Shown piece after piece: positions 1 through 7,810 of a DNA stretch of 45,597 nt. Below the pieces are notes generated by a model. It had not been told where the DNA came from, searched no databases, and saw only the letters and a program-made list of their open reading frames with translations. Numbering within the stretch: position 1 is the first letter of the stretch; each line of letters starts with the position of its first letter. The position numbers were made by a program, and so were the translations under genes. Origin of the DNA: Chloroflexi bacterium UBA6077 (GTDB lineage Bacteria > Chloroflexota > UBA6077); NCBI GenBank assembly GCA_002436065.1, contig DIXP01000069.1, positions 1-45,597 of the forward strand. Reading direction: 5' to 3'.

Positions 1-964
1 CGGGGGTTTTTCATGAGTCTCCTAGAGCTTGAGTAGCTATCGGATAGCCCGGCTGGGGCACACGAAAGGCATCCGCTCATCTCATAGAGCGCCTTAAACT
101 CTGGATCGGAAACCGCGTGCTTGCTGGTCTCGGCGGGAGGGCGCCAGAAGTCGAGCAGGTACTCGAAGGTCACTCCCATCGTGATGTAGTTGCTCGGCCA
201 CCCGAAGATGCCGATCCTGTTGACGATGTTGGTGCATTCCCAGATGATGATGTTCCTCAGCCCGTAGTCGCGTCTTCGCAGCTCCTCGATGAGGGAGACG
301 TGGATCGTGACGCGCTCGTTCTCCCACCACATGTCGGGCACGTTGATCACGTAGCGGGCCCTGGGGCGAAGCAGGGGGAGCAACCGCTGGAAGATGTCGC
401 CCATCGATGCGGTGTACTCCTCCAGCGGCTTCGTGCCGAGGTCCCTGGGTCCTGCGAATACTGCTCGACCTTCATGTACTGGTCGTTGTTGCGGAGGTCG
501 CCCCGTCTGCTCTTGTTCTTGCGCCTTCTGTTCAGCAGGTTCGCGTAGGGCGGCGACGTCCAGATCAGGCTCAACGACTGCGGCGCCAGGTACTCCGGCA
601 CGTTCATCGCATGGTCGACCACGACCAACTGCGACGACCCGTTGACGGGGTTGCCGTCGGCCAGCCGCCGGCGGCAAACGTCGGCGTACCTCTCCTGGTG
701 GTCGAAGCCCGCAGCGTTTCGGTTGAGGTCGCGAGCCGCGACCAGCGTGGTTCTGCTTCTGACTAACGGGTTCAGCATCAGCTCGCCTTCGTGGGTGAAC
801 AGCGAGATGACCTTCCTGGCAAGGGAGATTGGGAACGCCGCGGGGTGAACATCCTTGTCCCGGACGTCGCGGCTCTCGTAGGCGAACTGCCACACACCCA
901 ACTGCGACCTCATCCACTCCTTCGCGGTCATGCAGTTGATGTGCTTGCCGTCGCAGGCGCACAT
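1..964 (-). pseudogene. Decayed site-specific DNA methyltransferase, 3' end outside the window
   Basis: The N-terminal part (964 down to about 450) reads as an amino-methyltransferase of the N4-cytosine/N6-adenine type. It has a HPAAFP segment, a SAM-binding region and a catalytic SPPY motif (TSPPYANLL). At about 446-450 the frame breaks. The rest of the family sequence (GDIFQRLLPLLRPRARYVI, then MWWENERVT and WPSNYITMG) continues in another minus-strand frame and runs off the window start. One missing base in the QDP-DLG stretch explains the break. The SAM motif, normally DPF-GSGTT, reads NPLVRSRTT, so it has lost its glycines as well. Two independent lesions argue for a dead gene rather than one sequencing error. 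The exact start is uncertain, since the frame is open upstream of 964. Confidence 0.75.
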
Positions 965-1186
965 CCGCTCGTAGCCGATCCGGAGCAGCTTGCCGGGGGC
1001 CGGCAGGCATCTCCTCGGGCCGCGCGATCGTCGGTTCAGATGTCAACAACGGCCTCCTTCACGGAAGCTGCGGGGCCAGTTCGTCGGGTCGGTCTGTCCC
1101 GATCCTCCATGAGTTGACGCGTCGTTTGGGTTACTTTCTCTCAGTGTAGCAGAAGATCGATGAAGATGTTAGTGCTGGTGTGATTT

Positions 1187-1215
1187 TTGCAAGTACTTGC
1201 ATGTAGATATAGATA
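1187..1215 (+). promoter_or_regulatory. Putative urease promoter with palindromic operator
   Basis: A perfect 14-bp palindrome, TGCAAGTACTTGCA, lies at 1188-1201. It overlaps a -35-like TTGCAA at 1187-1192. A -10-like TAGATA follows at 1210-1215 with 17-bp spacing, 40 bp before ureA. The palindrome is a candidate repressor site. It does not resemble the NikR site as I know it, so the regulator is unknown. Confidence 0.45.
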
Positions 1216-1254
1216 TCGTGTCCTTCGCTATCGTCACCCGAAGGAGAGCGTACC

Positions 1255-1557
1255 ATGATGCTCGCGCCCCGCGAGATCGATAAGCTGCTCATATACGTCG
1301 TTGCCGACCTGGCGAGGAAGCGCCGAGGCCGGGGGCTGAAGCTGAACTACCAGGAGGCCACCGCGCTCATCTGCGAGGCGATCCTCGAGGGCGCGCGGGA
1401 GGGGAAGTCGGTGGCCGAGTTGATGAGCCTCGGCAAGACGGTGCTGACGCGCGACGACCTCATGGAAGGCGCGCTTGACCACCTGCACCTCGTCCAGGTC
1501 GAGGCGACGTTTCCGGACGGCACGAAGCTGGTGTCCTGCCATGACCCGGTTAGTTAG
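1255..1557 (+). CDS. ureA: Urease subunit gamma
   Basis: This 100-residue protein is the usual length for UreA, the smallest structural subunit of the nickel enzyme that hydrolyses urea to ammonia and carbamate in the cytoplasm. It shows the family pattern: an N-terminal LAPREIDKLLIYVVADLA helix, LKLNYQEATALI, a VAELMSLGKTVL segment and the C-terminal DGTKLVSCHDP. AAGGAG lies 8 nt before the first ATG, and a second ATG follows directly. It opens a urease operon and is separated from ureB by 211 bp of repeat-like DNA, unusual for genes that are normally nearly contiguous. Confidence 0.97.
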   Translation: MMLAPREIDKLLIYVVADLARKRRGRGLKLNYQEATALICEAILEGAREGKSVAELMSLGKTVLTRDDLMEGALDHLHLVQVEATFPDGTKLVSCHDPVS

Positions 1558-1576
1558 GGCTACGCCGAGGGGGACG

Positions 1577-1712
1577 GACCTAACCCCCCGGCCCCCTTCC
1601 CGACGCGGGAAGAGGGAGAGGGACGGAGGACGGTCTGCGCCACGGGGAGACGGGGATAAACAGGATGTACAGGATAGGAGAACGGGATAGATAGGACGGG
1701 GAAGGACAGGAT
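1577..1712. repeat. Repeat-rich ureA-ureB spacer
   Basis: Two low-complexity elements fill this gap. The first (about 1581-1625) is a C-rich then G/A-rich palindromic element of the CCCTCxCCC...GGGAGAGGG type also seen at 5837, 39569 and 43796. The second (about 1656-1712) is a run of imperfect direct repeats built on ACAGGAT/GGGATAG. Neither looks coding. Confidence 0.6.
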
Positions 1713-1768
1713 GGAGGGCGAGGACTTGATCGAGTCCTCCGACCGGGCCGAGAAAGGAAGGGCAATCC

Positions 1769-2161
1769 ATGTGCGGGGAGGAGTGGTACATCCTGGGCGA
1801 CGGCCCGATCGAGATCAACGCCGGCCGACGCACCGTGCGGCTGAGGGTGCGCAACACGGGCGACCGGCCGATCCAGGTCGGCTCCCACTTCCACTTCTTC
1901 GAGTCGAACCGCGCCCTGGATTTCGACCGGGAGCAGGCGTTCGGGATGAGGCTCAACATCCCCTCAGGAACCGCGGTCCGCTTCGAGCCGGGCGACGAGA
2001 GGGAGGTGGAACTGGTCGAGGTGGGCGGCAGACAGAGGGTCGTGGGGTTCAACAGCCTGGTGAACGGGAGCGTTCGCTCGAAATGGACGGCTCAGGAGGC
2101 GTTGCGGCGCGCCCGGGCTCTGGGATTCAAGGGCGCAGCCCGGACGGACGAGAACCGGTGA
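1769..2161 (+). CDS. ureB: Urease subunit beta
   Basis: This is a 130-residue UreB, the second structural subunit. Family blocks are clear: PIEINAGRRTVRLRVRNTGD, RPIQVGSHFHFFE, LDFDREQAFGMRLNIPSGTA, VRFEPGDEREVELVEVGG and VVGFNSLVNG. The core ends near residue 104. About 26 further residues, rich in Arg and Ala, form a C-terminal extension of a kind often seen in free-standing UreB. The N-terminus begins MCGEEWYILGDG rather than the common M-x-PGE, but AAGGAAGG sits upstream of this ATG. It lies 13 nt before ureC. Confidence 0.96.
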   Translation: MCGEEWYILGDGPIEINAGRRTVRLRVRNTGDRPIQVGSHFHFFESNRALDFDREQAFGMRLNIPSGTAVRFEPGDEREVELVEVGGRQRVVGFNSLVNGSVRSKWTAQEALRRARALGFKGAARTDENR

Positions 2162-2174
2162 GAGGGAAGGTGAG

Positions 2175-3893
2175 ATGCCGGAGCTGAGCCGTAAGCAGTA
2201 CGCGGAGCTGTATGGCGTCACGGTCGGCGACCGCTTTCGGCTGGCGGACACGAAGCTGGTCTGTGAGATTGAGCGCGACCTCCTTACCTACGGCGACGAG
2301 GTGGTCTTCGGCGGCGGCAAGACGATCCGCGACGGCATGGGACAGTGTCCGGACGCCACCAGCGCCGGGGGCGCCTTGGATCTCGTGATCACCAACGCCA
2401 TCGTCATGGACCCCGTGCTGGGGATCCTGAAGGCCGACATAGGGGTCAAGAACGGGCGCATCGCAGGGATTGGCAAGGCGGGCAACCCCTACATAATGGA
2501 CAACGTCGGCCCGAGTCTGGTCATCGGGCCGGGCACGGAGGTGATCGCCGGGGAGGGACTGATCGCCACCGCTGGCGGCATAGACGCGCACATCCACATG
2601 ATCTCGCCCCAGCAGGTGTACGAAGCGCTATCGAACGGCATCACAACCTTCATCGGGGGAGGAACCGGTCCTGCCGACGGCACCAACGCCACCACCTGCA
2701 CCCCGGGGCCGTGGAACATCGCGCGGATGATGGAGGCGTCGGAGGGGCTTCCCATCAACTGGGGGTTCCTGGGCAAGGGCAACGGCAGCAGCCCCCGCCC
2801 CCTGGCCGAGCAGATCGAGGCGGGGGCCATGGGGCTGAAGGATCACGAGGACTGGGGCTCCACCCCGGCGGTTATCGACACCAGCCTGCGGGTGGCCGAC
2901 GAGTACGACGTCCAGGTCGCCATCCACACCGACACCCTCAACGAGGCGGGTTTCGTGGAGGACACCATCGCCGCCATCGACGGCCGCACGATCCACACAT
3001 ACCACACGGAAGGGGCCGGCGGCGGGCACGCGCCAGACATCATCAGGATAGCCGGGGAGCCGAACGTGTTGCCGTCGTCCACCAGCCCAACCCGCCCCTA
3101 CACGGTGAACACGCTGGATGAGGCGCTGGACATGCTGATGGTGTGCCACCACCTGAACCCGGGCGTCCCCGAGGATGTGGCGTTTGCCGAGAGCCGCATC
3201 CGGGCCGAGACGATGGCGGCCGAGGACGTGCTGCACGACCTGGGGATACTCTCCATGTACTCATCCGACTCGCAGGCGATGGGCCGCGTGGGCGAGTGCT
3301 TCACCCGACTGATCCAGACCGCGCACAAGATGAAGCTGCTGAAGGGCAGCCTCCCGGAGGACAGCGACCGCAACGATAACTTCCGGGTGCTGCGCTACCT
3401 GGCCAAGCTGACGATCAACCCGGCCATCACCCACGGGATCGGCCACGTCGTGGGCTCGCTGGAGACCGGCAAGCTGGCCGACATAGTGCTCTGGGGACTG
3501 GGCGAGTTCGGCGCCAAGCCCAAGATGATCGTCAAGGGCGGGTTCATCAACTGGGCGATGATGGGCGATCCCAACGCCTCGATCCCAACGCCACAGCCCA
3601 GTTACTACCGACCGATGTTCGGCGCTATGGGGCTGGCCCCCGCGAGCACCTGCGTCACCTTCGTCTCACGGGCGGCTTACGAGCTCGGCGTCAAGGAACA
3701 GCTGGGGCTTCAGCGCGAGGTCGTTCCGGTCCTCAACTGCCGCGGAATCGGGAAATCCGACATGGTCCGCAACTCCCGAACCGCCAGGATCGAGGTCGAT
3801 CCCGAGACCTACGAGGTGCGGGTGGACGGTGATCTGGCCACGGTTGACCCGGTCGATCGCCTTCCCTTGACCCAGAGCTACTACGTCGTCTGA
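2175..3893 (+). CDS. ureC: Urease subunit alpha, nickel catalytic subunit
   Basis: At 572 residues this is a full-length UreC. All active-site residues known for the family are visible: the nickel-binding pair H139 and H141 in AGGIDAHIHM, the carbamylated lysine K222 with H224 in GLKDHEDWG, H251 in IHTDTLNE, H277 in YHTEGAGGGHAPD, the flap C324-H325 in LMVCHHL, and D365 in SSDSQAMGR. Numbering is offset by about +5 from the Klebsiella enzyme. The C-terminus YEVRVDG is typical. GAAGGTGAG precedes the ATG. The protein is predicted active once nickel is loaded by the accessory proteins encoded downstream. Confidence 0.98.
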   Translation: MPELSRKQYAELYGVTVGDRFRLADTKLVCEIERDLLTYGDEVVFGGGKTIRDGMGQCPDATSAGGALDLVITNAIVMDPVLGILKADIGVKNGRIAGIGKAGNPYIMDNVGPSLVIGPGTEVIAGEGLIATAGGIDAHIHMISPQQVYEALSNGITTFIGGGTGPADGTNATTCTPGPWNIARMMEASEGLPINWGFLGKGNGSSPRPLAEQIEAGAMGLKDHEDWGSTPAVIDTSLRVADEYDVQVAIHTDTLNEAGFVEDTIAAIDGRTIHTYHTEGAGGGHAPDIIRIAGEPNVLPSSTSPTRPYTVNTLDEALDMLMVCHHLNPGVPEDVAFAESRIRAETMAAEDVLHDLGILSMYSSDSQAMGRVGECFTRLIQTAHKMKLLKGSLPEDSDRNDNFRVLRYLAKLTINPAITHGIGHVVGSLETGKLADIVLWGLGEFGAKPKMIVKGGFINWAMMGDPNASIPTPQPSYYRPMFGAMGLAPASTCVTFVSRAAYELGVKEQLGLQREVVPVLNCRGIGKSDMVRNSRTARIEVDPETYEVRVDGDLATVDPVDRLPLTQSYYVV

Positions 3894-3990
3894 TTATCGC
3901 CTGGGCCCGCATGGATATCGCCAGACAAGGCTGGAGTAGGGAGGAGCTAGTAGCTCGCCAAAGTGATTGTGATAGTCGGCGGGAGCCGTC

Positions 3991-4073
3991 TGCTGGGAGC
4001 GCGGGCCGCTGGCCCGCAAGGACGGGCGGGCCAGCGGCCCGCGCTCCCAGCATCGGATCGCCTTCGGCGATCC
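3991..4073. repeat. Two-hairpin palindromic intergenic element
   Basis: Arms 3991-4017 and 4026-4052 are perfectly complementary over 27 bp with an 8-nt loop. The core GCGGGCCAGCGGCCCGC is itself nearly palindromic. A second hairpin follows at once (4055-4062 with 4066-4073, 8 bp, loop TTC). The pair looks like a REP/BIME-type dispersed element between ureC and the next gene, not a simple terminator, since no T-tract follows. Confidence 0.75.
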
Positions 4074-4119
4074 ATCAAGACCAATTTGGTCGAGTACTAG
4101 CTGCTAGCCGAGGATCAAG

Positions 4120-4482
4120 ATGCGAATAAGACACGCCGTCGCACTGGAGAACGTGAGCGCAGAGGGGGCGATCCTCGATCCTCGGAGGATACGGCACTGC
4201 GTGGTGGTCGGCGGGCGGCTGGCAGAGCTGTCCGGCGAGGTCGATCCGCACACGCACCTCAATCTGGATTTCCCGGAACACCGGGCGGATGCGTGCATCG
4301 TCGCCGAACGGCTGGAGCCGGGCGCCGCGGTCCTCATCACCCTCAAGGGAGGGCCGCGCAAAGCCGCCCTCCACCCCGCGCACCTGCGGCATCTGGGCAG
4401 GCCGGACGTCGATCAGCGCCGGATCGACTGGTTGTCCGTCCACCGAGCGAGGCGAGCTTCTCTACGAGACCGCCATGACTGA
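4120..4482 (+). CDS. Small protein of unknown function in the usual ureE position
   Basis: This 120-residue reading frame starts with ATG after GAGGATCAAG. Its stop overlaps the ureF start (ATGACTGA, 8 nt), which supports translation. It occupies the place where many operons carry ureE, the nickel metallochaperone, but I do not recognise the UreE fold signatures. The middle has possible metal ligands (DPHTH at 42-46, then PEH and C about 9 and 15 residues later). The last third is rich in Arg and His and may be under weaker selection. It could be a diverged UreE, an unrelated accessory protein or a decaying gene. Confidence 0.5.
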   Translation: MRIRHAVALENVSAEGAILDPRRIRHCVVVGGRLAELSGEVDPHTHLNLDFPEHRADACIVAERLEPGAAVLITLKGGPRKAALHPAHLRHLGRPDVDQRRIDWLSVHRARRASLRDRHD

Positions 4483-5173
4483 CGGGCGTGATCTGGCACT
4501 TCTGGCCGCGCTGCGACTCGGGGACGCATTCCTCCCCACGGGCGCCTACACGCTGTCCCATGGGCTGGAGTCGATGGTGCAGATGGGCTGGGTCACCGAT
4601 GCCCGGGGGCTGGAGGAGGCTCTGACCTCCTACGTTGCCGAGCAGCTCGCGCCGGCGGACGGCGTCGCCGTGGCAGCCTCGCACCGCACGGCCGGTGGAG
4701 GAGATGTAGGCGAAGTGATAGAGATCGACCGTTACCTGGCCGCCCTCAAGATGACGCGCGAGCCGCGCGAGGGGACCCAGCGCGCCGGGCGAAACCTGCT
4801 CCGGGTGCTCGTCGAGACGTCGGATCATCCCGTGCTAGCGGCTTACTCCCGCGCCGTGTCGGAAGGCAGGGCCCCGGGAAACCACGCGGTCGCGCTCGGG
4901 GCGGGCGCGTACACGCTGGGGCTTTCCGCTCGGGAGGCCGTCCTGGTCTACCTGTACAGCTCGTCGGTCAGCCTTCTTGGCGCGGCTCTCCGGCTGATGC
5001 GAGTAGATCACCTGGAGACGCAGCGCATCCTTGCCCGGCTGGGACCGCTCCTGGGCGCTCTGGCGGGGGAGTGCGAGGCGCGACCGTGGCGGTCGATGCG
5101 CTCCTTCGGGCCACAGTGGGAGATAGCGTCCATTCTCCACGAGAGGGCTACCGTGCGCCTTTTCAGCAGTTGA
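4475..5173 (+). CDS. ureF: Urease accessory protein UreF
   Basis: The protein is 232 residues if translation starts at the ATG overlapping the previous stop. This gives the expected UreF N-terminus, with LRLGDAFLPTGAYTLSHGLE matching the conserved LGDxxFPxGxFxxSxGLE block. Later blocks, GNHAVALGAGAYTLGLS and YLYSSSVSLLGAALRLM, are also typical. UreF binds UreD and UreG and gates GTP-dependent nickel insertion into the UreABC apoenzyme. A longer in-frame reading upstream (from 4289) is low-complexity and overlaps the previous gene, so it was not used. Confidence 0.93.
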   Translation: MTDGRDLALLAALRLGDAFLPTGAYTLSHGLESMVQMGWVTDARGLEEALTSYVAEQLAPADGVAVAASHRTAGGGDVGEVIEIDRYLAALKMTREPREGTQRAGRNLLRVLVETSDHPVLAAYSRAVSEGRAPGNHAVALGAGAYTLGLSAREAVLVYLYSSSVSLLGAALRLMRVDHLETQRILARLGPLLGALAGECEARPWRSMRSFGPQWEIASILHERATVRLFSS

Positions 5174-5187
5174 AGGGAGAAGTCGAG

Positions 5188-5811
5188 ATGAAGAAAGGGA
5201 TCCTCCGCATCGGGGTTGGCGGCCCGGTGGGCTCCGGCAAGACGGCGCTGATCGAGCGGCTCGTGCCCGAGCTGGTCCGCCTGGGGCAGCGGGTGCTGGT
5301 GATCACGAACGACATCGTCACGGTCGAGGACGCCCTGCACGTCAAGCGCACGCTGAAGGGCATCCTGGCGGAGGAGAGGGTATTGGGGGTCGAGACCGGC
5401 TCCTGCCCGCACTCCGCCGTCCGCGAGGACCCGAGCATGAACCTCGCCGCCGTCGAGGCGATGGAGCGGGATTTCCCCGACTCCGACGTGGTCTTCATCG
5501 AGAGCGGAGGGGACAACCTGACGCTGACCTTCAGCCCCGCGCTCGCTGATTACTTCATCTGCGTCATCGACGTAGCCGCCGGCGACAAGATACCGCGTAA
5601 GAACGGGCCGGGGATCACGCAGTCCGACCTTCTCGTGATAAACAAGACCGACCTGGCGCCCCACGTAGGGGCCAGCCTGGAGGTGATGGAGCGCGACTCG
5701 CGGGCCCTGCGCGGGGAGAAGCCGTTCCTGTTCACCAACTGCCGAACGGGCGAGGGGATCCCCGAGGTGCTTGAGAGGCTCCGCGGGGACGTCCTGTTCC
5801 TCGAACGATGA
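5188..5811 (+). CDS. ureG: Urease accessory GTPase UreG
   Basis: This is a 207-residue SIMIBI-class GTPase that supplies GTP hydrolysis for nickel delivery to urease. The P-loop GGPVGSGKTALIE is at residues 10-22, and ITNDIVTVEDA follows. The metal-binding CPH motif sits in TGSCPHSAVREDPSMN, the switch block is ESGGDNL, and the guanine-specificity motif is NKTDLA. AGGGAGA precedes the ATG and the gap from ureF is 14 nt. Its stop overlaps the ureD start as ATGA. The last 17 bp region (5798-5814) is duplicated 75 bp downstream. Confidence 0.97.
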   Translation: MKKGILRIGVGGPVGSGKTALIERLVPELVRLGQRVLVITNDIVTVEDALHVKRTLKGILAEERVLGVETGSCPHSAVREDPSMNLAAVEAMERDFPDSDVVFIESGGDNLTLTFSPALADYFICVIDVAAGDKIPRKNGPGITQSDLLVINKTDLAPHVGASLEVMERDSRALRGEKPFLFTNCRTGEGIPEVLERLRGDVLFLER

Positions 5812-5889
5812 TCTTGCCAACCGCCCCTCACCCCAACCCTCTCCCGCGGGGAGAGGGGGAGGGATGCCCCTCTCCTCGAACGATGATCT
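5798..5889. repeat. Palindromic repeat insertion flanked by a 17-bp duplication
   Basis: TCCTCGAACGATGATCT occurs at 5798-5814 and again at 5873-5889. Between them lie 58 bp containing a perfect 9-bp hairpin (5837-5845 with 5849-5857) of the CCCTCTCCC/GGGAGAGGG family. The duplicated block holds the end of ureG and the start of ureD. The total gain is 75 bp, or 25 codons, so the ureD frame is kept. Confidence 0.75.
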
Positions 5890-6824
5890 CCCAGACCAGG
5901 ACGTCGTTCGTAATCGACCTGCCCGAACCGGAGCTTCCGCCCGAGATCGCCCGATACGCGGCGGAGCCCCCGCAACTGGGGGTGGGCAAGCCGGGCAAGG
6001 TGGGCGAGGTACGCATGGAGCTCGCGCCGAGCGGAGGGGCCACCCGCATCGTGCGCTGCTTCCATCGGGTGCCTCTGCAGGTATTGCGGGCCCTCTACCT
6101 GGACCCTCTCCGCCCCGACATGGCATTCATCTACGTCGCGTCGCCCACAGGTGGGATCCTGCAGGGAGACCGGCTATCCATCGAGGTAACGGCTCGACCC
6201 GGCAGCAAGGCGCACATCACCACGCAGGCGATGACGAAGGTGTATCGCATGGAGCACGGCTACGCGGTCCAGCGCGTTCACCTGCGAACTGAGGCGGGGA
6301 GCTATCTGGAATACCTGCCGGACCCGACGATCCCATTTCGACATGCGCGGTACCACCAGCAGATCGTGCTGGAGAGAGCCCCAGGGTCCACCTTGATAGC
6401 TGCCGACATCCTCCTGCCCGGCAGGGTAGCGCACGGCGAGGCCTTCGCGTACGACGCGGTCAGCCTCGTCGTGCGGGGGCAGGGTCCGGATGGGAAGCTG
6501 CTGTTCCGCGACGCGATGCTGCTGGAGCCGGGAAGGCGCAGCCCGAGGAGTCCGGGACTGCTGGGGCCATACTCCGTGGTCGGGAGTCTCTTCGTTCTAA
6601 GCGAGAACACGGCAGTTCCGGCCCTGGTGGACGCCCTGGCCTCTGCCTCTACCACGGACGGAGACACGGTCATCGGGGCGACGGCGCTGCCCAATGATTG
6701 TGGTGCAATGATGAGGGTGCTCAGCAGGACGAGCGCGGGAGCTCAGGCAGCCCTCCGCGCCGCGTGGGCTACCGCCCGCCATCTGTACCTGGGGGACGAG
6801 ATGCCGGACTTGCGCAAGTACTGA
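5808..6824 (+). CDS. ureD: Urease accessory protein UreD
   Basis: UreD (UreH) family blocks are present: FHRVPLQVLRALYLDP, YVASPTGGILQGDRL, HITTQAMTKVYRM, GSYLEYLPDPTIPFRHARY and ADILLPGRVAHGE. It is the scaffold that binds apo-urease and recruits UreF and UreG. Two starts are possible in the same frame: ATG 5808, overlapping the ureG stop, gives 338 residues, and ATG 5883 gives 313. The extra 25 residues are encoded by the inserted repeat (PHPNPLPRGEGEG is typical of translated repeats). Before the insertion the two starts were probably one. It is the last gene of the operon; no nickel transporter is in view. Confidence 0.93.
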   Translation: MILPTAPHPNPLPRGEGEGCPSPRTMISQTRTSFVIDLPEPELPPEIARYAAEPPQLGVGKPGKVGEVRMELAPSGGATRIVRCFHRVPLQVLRALYLDPLRPDMAFIYVASPTGGILQGDRLSIEVTARPGSKAHITTQAMTKVYRMEHGYAVQRVHLRTEAGSYLEYLPDPTIPFRHARYHQQIVLERAPGSTLIAADILLPGRVAHGEAFAYDAVSLVVRGQGPDGKLLFRDAMLLEPGRRSPRSPGLLGPYSVVGSLFVLSENTAVPALVDALASASTTDGDTVIGATALPNDCGAMMRVLSRTSAGAQAALRAAWATARHLYLGDEMPDLRKY

Positions 6825-6953
6825 CTTTGGCGAGCCAGCCGCTGGGGAGTCGCTAGAGCCCCATCGGCTGGGACCAGGACCACCAGCGCTCGCTCCGCCC
6901 GCTCCCTGGGGTCCAGCAGGCACGCCAATCAGATGATCCCACCCGACTGTCTC

Positions 6954-6996
6954 TTGACACACATCCTACACGCGGTATTATATAACCAGTTGGTTA
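6954..6996 (+). promoter_or_regulatory. Promoter and probable autoregulatory operator of the TetR gene
   Basis: TTGACA (6954-6959), a 16-bp spacer and TATTAT (6976-6981) make a near-consensus housekeeping promoter. A perfect 14-bp palindrome, TAACCAGTTGGTTA, at 6983-6996 lies just after the -10, where a bound TetR dimer would block transcription. The adjoining gene encodes such a regulator, so autoregulation is inferred. Confidence 0.65.
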
Positions 6997-7031
6997 ACAA
7001 CCCACCGGCTTGGTGGGCACCAGGTGATCTC

Positions 7032-7721
7032 ATGACCAAGACCGAAGCTGCGCGGGGGCGGCCTCGCGACGCCAGCGCAGCGCAAGAGGCGATCCTCGAC
7101 GCGGCGGAAGCCGTATTCGCCGAGCACGGGTTCGACGGCGCACGCGTCGACGCCATCGCAACATCCTCGGGCTACAACAAGGGCTTGATCTACCACTACT
7201 TCGGGGACAAGCTCGGCCTCTACACGGCGGTCCTCGGGCGAGCGGACGAGCAAAGCTCCCACCTAGCGCTACAACTTTTCGGATTGCTCTCATCCAACGA
7301 TGCTATGACTGCCGGCACCTTCAGATTATTCCTCGAGAGGGCATGCGCAGCAGGCTTCGACTACTTCGCCGCGCATCCCCGGATCCTGCGGATTCTGGCC
7401 TGGGAGGAGGCCGAGGGCTGGACGACGTTAGTGAAGGTCTACCGGCAGTTCGACCAGAGCGACAAGAAACGGCTCCTTGCCACCTTCGACCAGGCACAGC
7501 GGGCAGGAGTGCTGCGTCCCGCGGTCTCTCCGCAGCTCTTCTTCCACTTCGTGTACAACGTCTGCCGCAGCTATCTCACCTCCATCCCGCTCCTTCAGCT
7601 CACGGGACTGGGTGAGGGCCTGTCAACGCCGGATGCGCTGGCGCAGGTGCGCGAGCAGATCGTTGCGCTCATCGTGCATGGGCTGGTCGCCGACCCGACG
7701 AGCGACGCAGCGGAAACATAG
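7032..7721 (+). CDS. TetR/AcrR family transcriptional regulator
   Basis: This protein has 229 residues. The N-terminal HTH (about residues 14-60) fits the TetR family: AILDAAEAVFAEHGFDGARV followed by IATSSGYNKGLIYHYFGDK, the classic recognition-helix pattern. The C-terminal ligand-binding and dimer part is all-helical (FRLFLERACAAGFDYFA onward) and its ligand cannot be read. AGGTGA lies 5 nt before the ATG. A longer frame upstream to 6933 would place the promoter inside the gene, so it was rejected. The SDR gene begins 89 bp downstream on the same strand and is a likely target. Confidence 0.9.
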   Translation: MTKTEAARGRPRDASAAQEAILDAAEAVFAEHGFDGARVDAIATSSGYNKGLIYHYFGDKLGLYTAVLGRADEQSSHLALQLFGLLSSNDAMTAGTFRLFLERACAAGFDYFAAHPRILRILAWEEAEGWTTLVKVYRQFDQSDKKRLLATFDQAQRAGVLRPAVSPQLFFHFVYNVCRSYLTSIPLLQLTGLGEGLSTPDALAQVREQIVALIVHGLVADPTSDAAET

Positions 7722-7810
7722 CCGCCCAGGGCCAGATAGGACCGATCCCGAGACGGTCCTACGTTGGAGCGCTTAGACAAAGTTAAATCGGACTGACAGG
7801 AGGAGCATCC

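Noticed and set aside
2345..3121. Plus-strand frame of 258 codons inside ureC
   Set aside because: It is extremely Arg/His/Gly-rich and overlaps the fully conserved ureC frame.
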